Shown here: positions 13,588 through 26,257 of the stretch, in pieces
Layout of the letters: every line of letters begins with the position of its first letter
Numbering within the stretch: the stretch's first letter is position 1
Made by a program: the position numbers and the translations under genes
Notes under the pieces: generated by a model
What the model saw: only the letters and a program-made list of their open reading frames with translations
The model's database searches: none
Told to the model about the DNA's origin: nothing
Origin: Mortierella alpina
Taxonomy: Eukaryota; Mortierellomycota; Mortierellomycetes; Mortierellales; Mortierellaceae
Length of the DNA: 64,000 bases
Direction of reading: 5' to 3'
Assembly (NCBI GenBank): GCA_029449245.1
Contig: JANATF010000002.1
Location: 2,790,001-2,854,000 of the forward strand

Positions 13588-14289
13588 GTGTGCTTGACAG
13601 GAACGACGAGCGATTACACAAGAGCCATCAATTTCTTGCTCGAGCTAGACTTCTCAACCCACGAGCGTGCACAGGACTCCACACAACAGTGGTTGGACCG
13701 CCTCGAACTCTGGATCAAAAAAGCCGCCTTGAAAAACGCAGAAGCCATCGATGCAACGTCCTCAGATACTGTAAAAGATGTGCCACTCCAGACACAGTTG
13801 GAAGATCAAGTACAGCCTCAGGAAAATCCAAATGACAAGACGACAGAGCCCTCAATAACCACTCCGCCCTTGAACCGTCGTTCTTCCACCACAAGTCCGC
13901 TATGGATTCAAAAAGGTACCGTCCGTATCCCATTGCTTCAGGCCCACGACGCGTCAGCAGAACAGGTCTCTGCATCTGGAACGGTTCCTGCAGGGGCGGC
14001 GACCAGCGCCGTGGTCCACACCCTCAATGCAAGTCTCATTAAGCGCAAACCCATCGCAAGTGGAGCGGAAACACCCGCGGTCCATGTCCTCGGTAGTAAT
14101 TTGATCAAGCGCAAGCCAACAGCGACTCATACCACCACTACCACTGCCTCCACTGCCTCCACCACCGTTGGACTCGTCGTCACCTCAACAGCACCAACAC
14201 CAGCAACATCCGATTCCTCGACGCCATCAGAACCGACAGTGAACATCCTCGGCTCCAGCTTTATCAAAAAGCGCAAACTAGATCCATAA
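12199..14289 (+). CDS. RTT109: Histone H3-K56 acetyltransferase Rtt109
   Basis: Single exon, 696 aa; yeast Rtt109 is about 436 aa, so this copy carries low-complexity insertions. Family landmarks in order: VYIAKVDTSG (about residue 155), QYLFAESAKN followed by RWW (about 255-280), and FPDDPKSRM, whose D375, D376 and K378 correspond to the paired catalytic Asp and autoacetylated Lys of yeast Rtt109 (D287, D288, K290). Rtt109 acetylates newly made H3 on K56 (also K9/K27) with chaperones Asf1 and Vps75 in the nucleus. A Ser run (about 285-300) and a roughly 20-residue poly-Thr run encoded by a CAA-type microsatellite (13525-13587) interrupt the fold. The C-terminus carries three copies of a basic tail motif ending in KRK or KKRK. 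The gene converges on the kinase gene, with 112 bp between stops. Confidence 0.93.
13525..13587 (+). repeat. (CAA/ACA)n microsatellite coding poly-Thr in RTT109
   Basis: About 20 perfect ACA triplets, read in the RTT109 frame as threonine. Perfect repeat units imply a length-variable site. It falls between the catalytic FPDDPK block and the C-terminal part of the protein. Confidence 0.95.
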
Positions 14290-14401
14290 AAAGCAAATAT
14301 TTATAAACTATTTTGTTTTTGTTCTTTTTACAAGTTTTGTTTTCCCCACTCGGCTTTCAGTTCGAGGAACGGCGATGTCTGAACTTGACACACAGCCTTG
14401 C

Positions 14402-16653
14402 TCAGATCTGCAGATCATCCAGCGTCTCGTCGATTTGCTTGAGCTTCAAAAACACATCGCATCCATAGCCCTGCAGCGAGACCAAATGCATATTTCCACC
14501 AAAGTATTGCGCATATATTTTGGTCAATGGCAATCTATCGATCCAATACAATGAGGTGAGTGTGCGTATGTGTGCGTGTGTGTGTTAATATCTTCCACCC
14601 ATCGGCTTGCGCACAAAGAGAGAACAACCACTACTCATGTGCAAAAGACACTACACAAAAAAAACAACATTGTCTTTTTTCCCACTTACCCAAAGCCAAG
14701 TCCTGCAATCGGTCCTCCCAATCCAGCCTGCATGGCCAGTCGACTCACACCCTTAAAGATGCTATCGACGCCATAAGGTGAATCACCTGAACCAGCGTCC
14801 ATGGACTCTGACGAATCATTTTCACTCTTGACCGTCGTAAACGAATAGTCGAAAATGGCTTCCAGGTCCTCACGCGAGATCCCGCCTCCTTGATCCCGAA
14901 TCCGAATCGTAATCTCGTGGTCGCCCTGGGCTATCGTCACTTCGACAGGTGGATGTCCAAACTCATTGGGTCGCCTCGCCGGGTCCTGGTCAAGATCCGT
15001 CTCATCATCCGTGGCCTGATGACTGATCACCACCGGGGTGCTGTTGTGACCATGGCTACTACTGTTACCACTACCGCCACGACCCCAGGGGTCATGCGAG
15101 GCCGACGCTGATCTCCCATCCGGCTGGTTCCCGTACGGGTTGAGTGCTGAACGCCCCATCTTTTGTGAATGTTCCACCGTAGCACGAACAGCGTTCTTGA
15201 GCAGCTCGCAGAGAATGTACTCCAGATGGACCGGCACATACGTAAACGTCGTGTCTGTCTGTCCATTGATAACGACGTCTGGGCTCGATCCGTAGTTCAC
15301 ATCACACAGCTCCTGGACAAACGAAGCACACGTTCGGATAAGTTCAGCTGGCCGAAGTTCCGTGTGAACTACTCCAACAACGTCGTCATCCAGTCTGCCG
15401 GGCACGCTTTTTGATCTCGGTGACGATGCTGATGATGACGATGCGCCGCGGTCGTTACCGTCGTGATCTCTTTGCTCGCGGAGTGAAATCACCTGTTCTG
15501 CTATGAGTCGGATGCCAATACGGGCGCGGATCATATCGTCCAGGAATGTTTTGATGTCTTCCTTGCCCATGTATCGTTTGCATTCCAAAAACCCTAGTTA
15601 TTCACAGAGGCAAGCGGCGCCAGCAGCAGCAGCAGCAGTAGCGAGTGAGTGAGAAGGAGTGGAAAAACAAAAAAAGGGGATGATGGCAAGAAACAGTAAG
15701 GAACATTTCTAGCCAGCGACATTTCATTTTCAAGACCAAGACCATGTTTTTTTTTCTCTCACCTTGCGATAGCATGGGAATGACATCTGCATGCGTCTCG
15801 ACAAGTCCCTGAAGCATGGCCGCAAAGCGATCCAGGTCGCTCTTGTCCCGGATCTCCTCTGGCGTGGCAGTGATGGACTGGAACGAGTCGTAATAAAGCT
15901 TGTAGACCCGCTTGATGTAAGGGTTCGTGCCTACAATGAACGGTAGTTTTTGGGTCGCCTTGATCAATCGTGCGAGTCGAACTGGTAGCTCCTTCCTCGC
16001 ATACCGCGCCACATCCAGATTGATATCGAGATCTTCCCTAGTAGAAGGTTGCTTCTTCCCATCCGCAGAGTCGGATGCAGATGAACCAGACCGCCCGAGG
16101 CCCAAGAGTGTCTTGAGTGTCACCGTCTTGATTTCGTGGCTGGCATACTACAACAAACAAACAAGACTGTTAGTCCATCTTGTTCTCTTCTTACAGCAAA
16201 ATAAGAATCCGCCGTCTTTGCCATATCGTAGTCTTCCAGTTCTCTGTCCTATCTTACCTGAGTCAGCTTATCGTCGTAAAACGAAACCACATCGTCGATC
16301 TCACGCTGTTCCGGTTGCGAATAAAAGGTTCTTGCTGCTGCTGTGGATGCCCGTGCAGCCCTGAAGGATGTCTGTGGAGGAAGGGGCCTTGGATGAGTCG
16401 GAGCTTGGATGCTGCAGAGACTGCGTTTTGGGCAAAAGGTCCTGGCACGAAGACTGTGGGGGCTGTGGGCAAAGCCAGGTTGCACAGCTGTCGATGAAGC
16501 AAACGAGGAAGCGGAAGCGGGTTGCCGACGCTGGGCGGCCGATGCGAGTCGAGCTGGTGAGTGCTGGTGGTACCTGCGCACGATGGCAGCAGATGGAGGA
16601 AGTCTTGGATGGACTGTTTGGATCAGGCCAGCATACCTCTGGTGGTGGGCCAT
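14402..16653 (-). CDS. Mitochondrial PDH/BCKDH kinase (PDK family, GHKL fold)
   Basis: Four exons read on the minus strand: 16653-16258, 16147-15763, 15593-14690, 14534-14402; 605 aa. All junctions keep phase and have GTAAG/GTGAG donors and TAG acceptors. The N-terminus (from MAHHQRYAG) is Arg-rich without acids, as expected of a mitochondrial presequence. The alpha-helical domain follows (LPVRLARLIKATQKLP, NPYIKRVYKLYYDSF). The GHKL ATPase shows the N-box ELLKNAVRATVE, G1 box DQGGGI, and GLGFG, spliced to LPLTKIYAQYFGG. The last exon ends VFLKLKQIDETLDDLQI. These kinases phosphorylate and inactivate the E1 of pyruvate or branched-chain 2-oxoacid dehydrogenase; I cannot decide which substrate. 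Low-complexity Ser/His/Gly inserts lie between N-box and G1. The open frame runs on upstream of the chosen ATG, but that part is Leu/Ser/Pro-rich and not protein-like. Confidence 0.92.
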
Positions 16654-17427
16654 AGTCTGTTGCAAAGGCGGTAGTGCTGAAGGACTTGCAGGGTTGTCAG
16701 CAGTGACAGGACGAAGACGGGGCGTGGGAGAGTAGAGCGTCGAAGCACACAAGGAAAAAGGACGGATGGGACGCAGGGTTGCGGAGAAGAGGATGAATTG
16801 GCGGGATGCCGCAGAGGAAAAGGGGCAGGCAGGAGGCAAAGGGGATGATGGCGAAAGGGGATGTGGATGGAGCAGAGGGGATCGAGAGAACGGTGTGTGC
16901 AGGGCTGGAAGAAGAGAAGGAAGAGAAGGAAGAGAAGGAATGGAACAGAGACGGGAGACAAGAAGGGAATGGAGGCTGGAAAAACCATGAGTGGGGAAAC
17001 CTAAATGCCAGAAAGAAAAACATGGCAAATAACACCCCGGTAACCAGGCACACTGGCAGACGGTACATGGACATACTGCCAACACCTCCCCCTTTTCTTC
17101 TACCTGCAGCAAAGTACACTGCTGCTGAAGGTCTGGCATTGCTTTGCCACATTGTCAAGCATCACAGTCTGTGGAAGGGATAGCGTTTCTTATTGTCAAG
17201 TACTGCAGCCTTTGGCTGATCTTGGAGTGTTGCGTGTGGGCGGGGTTTTTTTGTTACAATGGCGGCAGCCGATTAAGTGAGAGTGTAGATGAAGAGAGAG
17301 TGTAGATGAAGAGGAAGTGTAGAAACAAGAGGTTCTAAAGAGTCTAGCAGAAATAGAGTGTGCGGTGTGTGAGAGAGAGAGAGGGAGAGAGAAAGAGAGA
17401 GTGAATGGGATACAAAACGATGGTTTT
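16654..17427. other. Intergenic: kinase promoter and TBC gene 3' end
   Basis: No gene seen. Contains a GA-rich region (16890-16950), leader sequence of the kinase gene and, at 17365-17402, a GAGAGA purine microsatellite just downstream of the TBC stop codon. Confidence 0.5.
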
Positions 17428-20400
17428 CTACGCGTTGTCACTGGTCGACCGACGGAAACTCAGCGCACCGAGGATGCTGTTCCGGTTCGACGCATTGCGC
17501 TTCAGTTTGCTAGCAGAGTCGCATCCCTCCGCAGGGGTGGCCACCATGAACTTGCGAGTCCCATACATCGTCGTTACAGGGGTACTCGGCACCACACCAG
17601 CACTCGCCGCCTTCTCACTTGGCCATCCCTTACGCACCATGGCCGCGGGCCTCACTGACGAGGTCGACTCACGTCCGTTGCTGTTGGAATGCATCGATCC
17701 AACCGTGTCGCTACTGCCGCGGCGTCCCATCATCGCCCGTCCGCAGCTCGAGTCGAGCGAGTCTCTCGATCCACGACGGCTGTCAAAGTTGTGTGGTGGC
17801 AACATCACCTCGGCAGTCTCGGACAATGGCGTCATCTGAGTCGATGCCCTCGGTGAAGGGGACCCGCTTCGGGAGGTCATCAAACCCATCATGGCAACAT
17901 CGTTCAAAGACTTGCGCACGGAGCGACCCCTACCCAGACTGGCCGTCGAGGCTGTGAACGCAGCATTCATCTCCAGCTCCTTGACCTTCTCCTGCAAGGT
18001 GTGTCGCTCCACCTGGCCCTCCAGCCATAATCGCTTCGTCTCCTCAAACTGCGGCCGCATAATGGTCAGCTCACGCTGGAGCGTGTCGCGCTCGTGGCGC
18101 ATGGCGTCAAAGTCCATAGTCATAGTCATCTTGAGATCCTGAAGAGCCACATGTTGCTGTTGCAACAATCCGACGGCCTCCTTGGATTCCAGCAATACCT
18201 CCTCCATGTTCTGAGTCTTTGTCTTCTGGGACTCGGCTTCGTTCATGGCCTCTAGCGCAGACACCTTGGCGCGCACCAGCTCTGAAGTGACATGTGCCAG
18301 CTCGCGCTCTGTGTTAGCAAGTCGGCTTACGAGCTCATCCTGCGTTACATTTAACGACGACACGGACGACATCTTGGTAATGGTTTCACCCTCACCAAAC
18401 ATCGCATCTTCCTCCTGTGAGTGGCGCGACCAGCTGGAGCTGGATCTCATCTTTCCATCCTCATGTGTGATCGTACGTGGCGACGACATCATCACGGACG
18501 AAGCTGAATCGCTCATCACTGAGGGTGAGATTGCACTCATCATCGAGGCACGGTTCTGCTGACGCTCCATGTCCGCAACCTTCTTTCGAAGGCTGTCAAT
18601 CTCCTCCAAGAACTGCGTCTTCTCCATCTTGGCAGTGACCAAACCCTCCGTCACATCAACATGGTCCCTCTGCAAGCTCGAGAGCGCCTTGGCCAAGTCT
18701 TGAATCTGGTCCAACAACATGGCGTCCGACTGGCCTGCAGGAGGTGTCGTCGGCGCTGTGCTCGGGGCCTCTACTGATTCATCATCACTGCTGCTGCTGG
18801 ACGGTCCGCTGAATAGAAGACTGGCCGTTGATCCGAATGAGGCGGCAATCGACAGTCGACTTGAACCACGACTCATCTTGGGCTTGGTTGTCTTGCTAAC
18901 ACTGCTCGATTCCTTGGCCTTGGACTTGGCAGCGCCGGCCTTGGAGGAAGCCTTGGTCGACGCTCCAAATCGATCCTTGAAGCGTGTGCTGGTTACCTCG
19001 TCTGCCCTCTTTTGCTGATCTTCCAGCTCTGCAATATAGGCCATGGCCAACGAGTCGAGTTTCTCCTTGGTGATCGCGTTCGACAAGGTCATGGCGTCCC
19101 GAATAACATCTCCTGCGTTGTCCTCGTAGACATCGTACAGCTTGGTCGAAAGGACATCGAGCAAATCTTCAAACTCTTGCAGCTGCATCAGCCTTTCCTC
19201 GTTCTTCTTCAAGAACGCGACTGCAACGCGCATGATCGTCTCGGGGGCTCCCTCAGTGAAAACTACATCGTAGATTCGCAGAACCAAGGGCAAAGGGTAT
19301 GTGTACGCAAAGAGAGACAGGAACCACTGGGATGCGTACATGGCAGCATGGATCGCATGGAAGGAGAGATGTGCATGCAACATTGGCAGGTGCTCCGACA
19401 GCAACGCAGAAAATTGGTACAGTCGCAACTGAAGACCTTCCATGTTCAGAGTGAACATGGTGCGCATGTCGTACGTCTCCATCAAACGGACAAACACGCA
19501 GAATGCCTCCTTCTCGCCCATCTATCGCATGAAAAAAAGCGGGTTAATGCATGTGCTTATGACTCTCATACAATAGGACAGCCGTGCCTTCCCTTGCCCA
19601 TTCCTTACATTCATCAGCAACGGTCCAACCAAAAATCCAAGGCCTTGACAGTAACCAACATGGGGATCATAGAGAGAATACGCCTTGAGCACATTCCGGA
19701 GCATCTCCTGACCCTTTCCGCCCTCCTCTTTGAACATGTCGATCTGGGGGAACGTCCTGGCGAGATCCCGTTGGATAATGCGTTCATAGGGCGAATGCTC
19801 CTTCAAGAGCTGGGTATACATGGTCTCGAGATACGTCGACGAGGCCTGGGACATGGACTGCCAGATCAGGCCACGCAACTTGGCGGGCAACCCCAGGCGC
19901 ACACGAGCCGCCAACAGATGCGGCAACTTGCTCGCCACTGCGTTATAATCCTGGACGAGCATGCCCCAGAACTCCCAGTCAATCTCAACATCGCCTGCCT
20001 GCGGCTCCAAAGCCTTGTTGGTTGATGATGGTGTGGAATCGGAAGCTTGGCCGTTTTGGCCTGTGAGCGTGGTAGAGTCGGAGATGAGTTGGTGGAGGGT
20101 GTTGAGGTTTCCCTTGAGGGCATTCGACTCGATGCACACCGACTTTGGATCCGTATCAAGCAATCCGTTCTGTCTCTCCAGTCTCGCCAGCAAGAAAGAC
20201 GTCGAGTCCTAAGAAACATGCGTGTATGTGTGTGTGTGTTAGTTGACCCTATCGTTCGTCATCGGCCTCCTTCATCTTACTGCATTCGTCGTCAGAAGTA
20301 CCTGTGGGGGTAGAGAGCTATTCTGCTCCTCCAACTTGTGCAAGAGATCCGCATCGACCGTACTTGTGGCAGGATCAGAGCGACTATGAGGGGTCTTGAG

Positions 20401-21810
20401 TTTGGCAAAGGGGATCTTGGGCTGCGGCAGCAGGAATCCAAGGGTAGTGCTCCTGTTGAGGCGGGCCCTGTCTGCTGCAGCGGACGACGAGGAAGAGAGA
20501 AAGTTTGAGGAGGAATTGGAGGTCGAAAGCCCGCCCCCTAGCCGACTCGAGCTTAGACTGGGCTCGAATCCTTGCGAAAGAGCCTCTGCCGATGCGTTGT
20601 CGAGGATATCGTCCAACATCTTCTTGAAGGCAGCAACGTGATCCTCTACGTCTGCTGGTGGTGCTGGTACAGATGGTTTGGAGTGATCTAGATGAGCCGC
20701 AAGAGCAAACACGAGAGCATCATGAACCAAGAAATGGACCGTTAGAGTCATACTTTCGGAAGAACACAACTGAACGCTGCTCCCCCTTACTCTCTCTCAC
20801 TCTCTCTTTCTCCACTCCTGAGACACGCAGCACGACGACCGTTTGAGTTTGGTCTGAGTTCTGTTTTGAGGGTGCTGGGACAAGGACGGAGATGGGAGAG
20901 GACTGGGGACCATCCCTATCTGCATCCTTCTTCTTCTGGCATGCATCGAACATGCATTAGCGCTGATATCGTGCAGAACCATCCTGCTTCCGAGGGGCGT
21001 GAGGCACCAGGGACAGCAGGAGGGGAAAGGACGGGTGCGACCAGGAGACCGATGTAAAAATATCCAGCCTGGGCTGGGTCTCAGTGGTAAGATGCGTTTG
21101 TTGCCGGTCTGAGGTCATCTTCAGGAACAAGAGCAAGAGCAAGGAGCAAGAACAAAACAACCACTCAGGAACCAGTCAGACCATTCATCCTGGCTTGCGT
21201 GACATATTTAGCACCTTTTCCCTGTGGTTTTCCTAAGCAGACCTGCAGATGAGCAAGGGCACTACTGACTGGCACATACACGAGAGCAGCAATGGACGGG
21301 TGCCCCATCACCACAAGCAGGCTACATTCGCCGTACACACACCCCTCTCCTCAATGCCCTCTCCGTGCTGGGACGAATCCCTGACCTGCAAGTCAATCCC
21401 CCACAAAAAAATTTGTCCATGCCAATCCCCATGTACACCGTACCCTCTACAAGATGGCAAGCGCACAGGCTTTAAACAAGAAGAAGAGGGGTAGCAAGGA
21501 GAAGGGGCGGGGTACAAAGGGTGTCTTTACTTGCGAACGTTGCACGAGCTTGGTATGTAAACAAGCGTAAAAGGGGGATGTTTCCTCTTTGCGCGCTTTT
21601 TTTTTTTTTTTTTTTTGGAATTTTTGACTCGTTGGAGCGCGTAGGGGTCAAGGTATGGATGGCACTGAGGGACTTACAAAGCTCGGGGGCTGTGGGTGAT
21701 TTGGTGAGGGGCGCATTGATGGAGACGCGCTTGGGGGGAGTATCCGAGGTGGACCTTGTGGGGGTGGAAGGTGAGGACGAGGGAGCGGCCTCGATTGTGG
21801 TGTCAGCCAT
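17428..21810 (-). CDS. TBC-domain Rab GTPase-activating protein with C-terminal coiled coil (Gyp5/EVI5-like)
   Basis: Four exons on the minus strand: 21810-21678, 20687-20281, 20208-19609, 19521-17428; 1077 aa. The TBC domain (about residues 245-500) has both catalytic fingers: RDLARTFP with Arg332 and GYCQGLGF with Gln368. It continues over the last junction into MGEKEAFCVFVRLM. A long Gln/Glu/Lys/Leu-rich region (about 630-930) looks like coiled coil, matching Gyp5/EVI5 architecture. Such proteins accelerate GTP hydrolysis by Rabs in Golgi and exocytic traffic. The first exon (starting MADTTIEAAPSSS) is joined through a 990-nt intron with a perfect GTAAGT donor and TAG acceptor that keeps phase (1+2). 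This junction is the least certain part; without it the gene would start in a hydrophobic stretch unlike the family. Confidence 0.87.
20688..21677 (-). other. 990-nt first intron of the TBC gene
   Basis: Donor GTAAGT at 21677 and acceptor CTAG ending at 20688, read on the minus strand. It is roughly ten times the usual intron length in this window. It includes an A-run on the minus strand (T-run on + at 21599-21617) and no recognisable gene. It could contain an alternative promoter for a shorter transcript. Confidence 0.5.
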
Positions 21811-24256
21811 TGTGATTGAGATGGGATGCGGCCCGTGAGTGACACGGAATGGAATCCAAGAGACAGAGGGATGGCGAAGGCGAAGGCGAGGTGAGGCGAG
21901 GCGAGGATGGGTGGCTTCAAGGAGGGCAGGAGGGAAGGAGAGGACCGTTGGACGCGGATGGGGATCGAAAAAGAGTCAACGAGAAGAAGAGAGAAGAGAG
22001 ACAAGAGACAAGAGACAAGAGAGACAGGACGCTGGCCTGGCAACGATACATAAAGAAGCGACAGGAAAAGCCGCTGGCTGCTCTCAATACAAAGACGAAA
22101 ACATAAACAAAACACCCTCGTCCAGAGCATCCACACCGCTACAGCATCCAAGCACCCATGGGATGTGCGATGGCCAGCCCTGTAAGGCGCGCTTGGGCAC
22201 TGGCGATGGGGAGATACATTCACAGACACCTGGACCGTACAGCTGAGCTGGTCATGAGCCACAGGAGAATGCGCTAAGACCGATCTCCCTTTTCATGTGT
22301 GCGTCCGTGTCCGTGTCTGTGTCGGTCCTGTCTGTCCCGTCTGTGTGTGTGTGTGTGTGTGCCCTATGGCAATTGTCATCCTTCCCCTTCTCTTTGCTCA
22401 TTGTTGTTGTCCCCTTTCTGCAGCTCCCTCTTGCTAAAAACATCAGATTCAACTGCAAACAACAGACAAAGGGCACACATCTCCGACAGGGAGGCTAAGG
22501 GCACCTATGGGACCCAGATTGCTGCCTCCATCCGAATTTATACATGCACTCTTCGATTTGCAGGAATAGGCGGACGCGGAAGGGGAGCTGCATATCTTCT
22601 TGAAAGGGTACCGACTATTGCTTTCCCCCCTTCTCCTCCTCCTCCTCTTCTTCTTCCTCCTCCTCCCCCTCCTCTATCATCATCCTTCATTCGCGCGCGC
22701 GCTACTCTCCTTGGCTCTCTCCTAACTCTTCTTTGCTCTGTGCTCTATTTTTTTATCTTTCTCTTGTAAACACCCACCACCCCTTGTGCCAATCCTGTTC
22801 TCATAATGGCATCGGCTGGATAGGGCAAACATGGAGGCACAAAAAAGAAAAACAATGTAGGAGGCATTTTCAGGGCAAACGTGTGCCAACCGAGCCTTAG
22901 CACCAAAAGAAAGTGAGGCCCAAGTTTCTAGTCCACTATACTGCACCTACTGCCTTTGGGGGGGTTTTGCACAAGCCTCTGACCATGCCCCGTTCCAGGT
23001 TCATCTCTCCAACAGCGGCTTATGGGAGAGATCATCCGGGTAAGAGAGAAATCATATGCGAGGTAAAAGAATCAATAAAAAGATAGATTGATACCACGTA
23101 CGGTCAAAGGTGACACAAACGGCAAAAAACGTGGCGTGAACAATGCACAGAGGCTCTATGCCTGCCTACTTGCTTTGCTATTTGCATGAACGCACACACC
23201 TCACCGCTTTTTACTCGTACTTGTTTTTTTTGCCTTCCTTCCTTTTTCACCAAGGCTCCTAATTCTAAACGCGTGCTTCAGATACCCTTTCGCGCGTCTT
23301 ACTTTTCTGTGAGTTGTGGCCGACGCTTGAATGATAACAAAGGAGAAACAGCAGGCGGGTGATCAAGCGGAAAGGAAAAAAGGCGAAGGAAACCAACCTC
23401 CGCGATGCAGAGAAAGTCGTTTTAAACAGAGGTGCAAAAGGTGCAGGAGTGGATCATGAATGATGATGCTATGGGACTGGATAAGGGTACAGGCGAGGGA
23501 CGTGAGTGAATGATGCGATAGATACTGTATGCACCTTGAGCAAAAGGCAAAATGCAGCGGTGTAAAAGGAGCAAAGGTGGGAGTGGGATGGGGAACGAGT
23601 GGATATCAATGGAAGCTAGCGAAAATGCACCATGACACATCGAGTCATGTCCTCTCACTCCCTCTCACTCTCATCCACTTGACTCTCGTCCCCCGATCTC
23701 TCTCTCACTCTCTCTCTCTCTCTCTCTCTCCGTCTCGTTCTCTCTTTCTCAAGCAAAACGCACGTACAACACACCCTCTTCTCATGGCTTCAGTCTGAAC
23801 TGATTTGGAATCACTCGATGCCCTCTGTGGTGTCCCCGGAAGGCCCTTGAATTGTGCTGCGCCGGTCAGTTCGTGATGGAACCGACCATTCAACACCGCC
23901 TTTCCACTCTACCCATATTACAAGAGCTTGACACAGTCACCCAACATCCCAGTCCCAGTAGACGATCAATCATGCCTTGTGAGGTCAACGAGCGTTATGA
24001 AAGGGCCACAACGAAATCAACACGAGCATGTGCCAAGATATTCCAGATTCCACGGCCAAAACACCTGGAAACCACCTCATGGACTGAAGAGTACTGTACA
24101 TGCGCAAAGCGAAAGTACAAAGCCCTGCACCATCGAGAATCCTGACTTGTACGACGGTGCCAGCTCCTTTTGATCTTGCAAGTCATCCATTGTGCCTTCG
24201 ACGCACAGAGTAGTCAAGTCAGTGCCTGTTTATTCTGCAAAAGGGGTGGTTGGCGT
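21811..24256. other. Gene-free region between TBC gene and GTR2
   Basis: About 2.4 kb with no gene I can support. It starts with the purine-rich leader and promoter of the TBC gene (repeated AAGAGACAAGAGAC-type units near 21985-22030), then a (GT)n run at about 22337-22360, a CT-rich block at 22625-22700, and a (CT)n microsatellite at about 23697-23730. The remainder is the region downstream of the GTR2 stop. Confidence 0.45.
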
Positions 24257-26257
24257 TCATCCATGGCCATACATTCCGTTATGGTGCTGCTGCTCCAGCA
24301 TCTGGTTAGCCTCCGTTTCCCTCCTCGTTCGCTCGGCGCGCTTGAGCTCAAACACCTGATCCATCGCCTCCTTGAAGCAATGCACGTTATAATCAATCAA
24401 TCCTTGCTTCTCGAATGTCTCCGCCCGCAGCAGACAGATCAAAGCGAGGTACTTGTTCACCTCTCGGAGATAGAGCACCGTACCATTGCCCATCTTGATA
24501 ACAGAGAATGCTTCGTGGTTGCCACCGCTCTGTGATGTCGACTGATTATCGATAGATCCCGCCCGACTACCACTGCTGACCACGGCCTGTGCGTGGGTCT
24601 CCTGGCTCCGTTGAACGCCGGTGGGGTCCTCATCGTCATTATGGCCATCCTGCTGCTGCGTCCAGTCTTCTGCCGCATCCTTTTGGTCATCCAGATACCC
24701 CTGGCTCTTGGCCCCAATGGCTGCCCGTCCATAGATCGAGGAAATATCGATGATGACATCAATCATGTCGCTGCAGATCTCATAAGACTGAGAGTCCACT
24801 GGTGAAGAGTCGGTGGCAATGTAGATCTTCGAGATTACGTCAAACAAAAACGCCTTCTCGATGCCAGAATTCTATCATGAACGTAACGAAATCGACTCAA
24901 AGCTTGTGAGAATCTGCACAAGATTCCAGCGACATTAACAAGACCTTTTAAAACCCTACTTACAGCGCATAGAATGTTGAGCAAGTTCTCAAGCGTCGGG
25001 AGTTGAGGAATAAGTTTCTGGATGACCTTGGAAAAAGCCTCGAAAATGGAGTGGTCGTAGATGGACGTCAGATAAAACGCCAGTTGTACATTCTCCAGTC
25101 CTGCATCAGCCAACTCGTCCGTGGTCGTCTGTTGGATGTCGCGTTGGGTATCTGTACAAAAGAAAATAAAATGGAACGGCTCAGTATGAGATTGTCTTGG
25201 TATTGACAGGTCATGTATTGTACAAGGGACAACCCGACACTGGATGCCCTTACCAATTTTGTAGTCTTCCGACAATCCATCAACCTTGTGGATAAAGACC
25301 TCGAATGTAATGTTTGGGTTCACGCGATGAGCGGCAACCACCGTCGAGTGCAGCCTTGCCAGCGCCTCCATATAGTCGTCCTGCATCAGCGAACAAGAAA
25401 ATGTCGCGTTATGACGAGAAGAAAAACTGCTCCTTCAAAATAAAGCAAAAGTGTTCTAGCGCTGTCCGTTGGTTGGATATATCGAAATTGATTGTGCGTG
25501 TACCTGAGAGTCAATGACAAATACGAGAGCTCCGACTTCTCCAAAAATGGCCGTCGTGTCAAATGCTGGGTCAAAAAAGTCCATCTGGCCGGGGAAATCC
25601 CACACTTGAAAGTCTATGAATGAGCTGTAACACACGAAAACGTTGAGTTACGAGTCCACACAGACAAACTGTTGTTACGCTTTTCCATGTTCGCCCGACC
25701 GGAAACATCAAAAAGAGCATACTGGATATTGTCCTTATTGATCTTGGAGGTGCTCTCGAGGAACAGTGTCTCCGTAGGCGACATTTTGTGGAACACAACG
25801 CGTTGGATGCTCGACTTTCCGCTCCTGTCGATAGAAATGAGAGAATAAATTTGCCTCAGATACACGGTGACGAACACACCTCACGAGCACGATCGTGAGC
25901 ACAAGCTGCGACACAGACTCTTACCGCCTAAGACCCATGAGCATCAGTCTTGGACGTGATTCACGATCCTCGTCCGCCAAGTCATCGCCATAACTATTTG
26001 AAGAGTAAGCACAGTAGTTAGGGTTAGGCAGGACTGAGTATGGTGTGGTTGTGTTGATACTCGCAACAACCGCGACACAAGCAGAGTGAGGCAAGACTTA
26101 CATGGGCTCATTGTCACCGTAGTCAGAATACTGGGATGGGTTGGGGATTAAACGCGGGAAGTGTCAGAAGGAGTAGGCTCGTTAGCATTCTGCAGCCCAA
26201 GGACACGCGGGCCAGACGGTGGAGCGTTTGGAAAGTCGACGGGGCCTTTACCGACAT
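24257..26257 (-). CDS. GTR2: Rag GTPase Gtr2 / RagC-D orthologue
   Basis: Eight exons on the minus strand: 26257-26252, 26130-26102, 25993-25925, 25824-25723, 25624-25504, 25380-25254, 25151-24964, 24871-24257; 418 aa, all in phase. The P-loop is GLRRSGKS at residues 32-39, the RagC form. It is followed by [23 protein letters not shown] (switch II, with no catalytic Gln in the Ras position, as in Rags), HKVDGLS (base-recognition motif) and [12 protein letters not shown]. The C-terminal roadblock-like domain starts around [15 protein letters not shown] and has a family-atypical Asp/Gln/Ser insert. Gtr2 pairs with Gtr1 on the vacuole and signals amino-acid status to TORC1. The first coding exon is only six nucleotides (Met-Ser); it is inferred from an ATGTCG|GTAAAG and an in-phase CAG acceptor. 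Confidence 0.93.

Noticed and set aside
16654-17139. Upstream extension of the kinase open frame
   Set aside because: Leu/Ser/Pro/Phe-rich, compositionally like a CT-rich leader read in frame. The downstream Met gives a proper mitochondrial presequence.
20688-20769. Hydrophobic start for the TBC protein (Met at about 20751)
   Set aside because: A hydrophobic N-terminus is out of character for this cytosolic family. The in-phase TAG acceptor at 20688 and the upstream exon with a GTAAGT donor give a better model.
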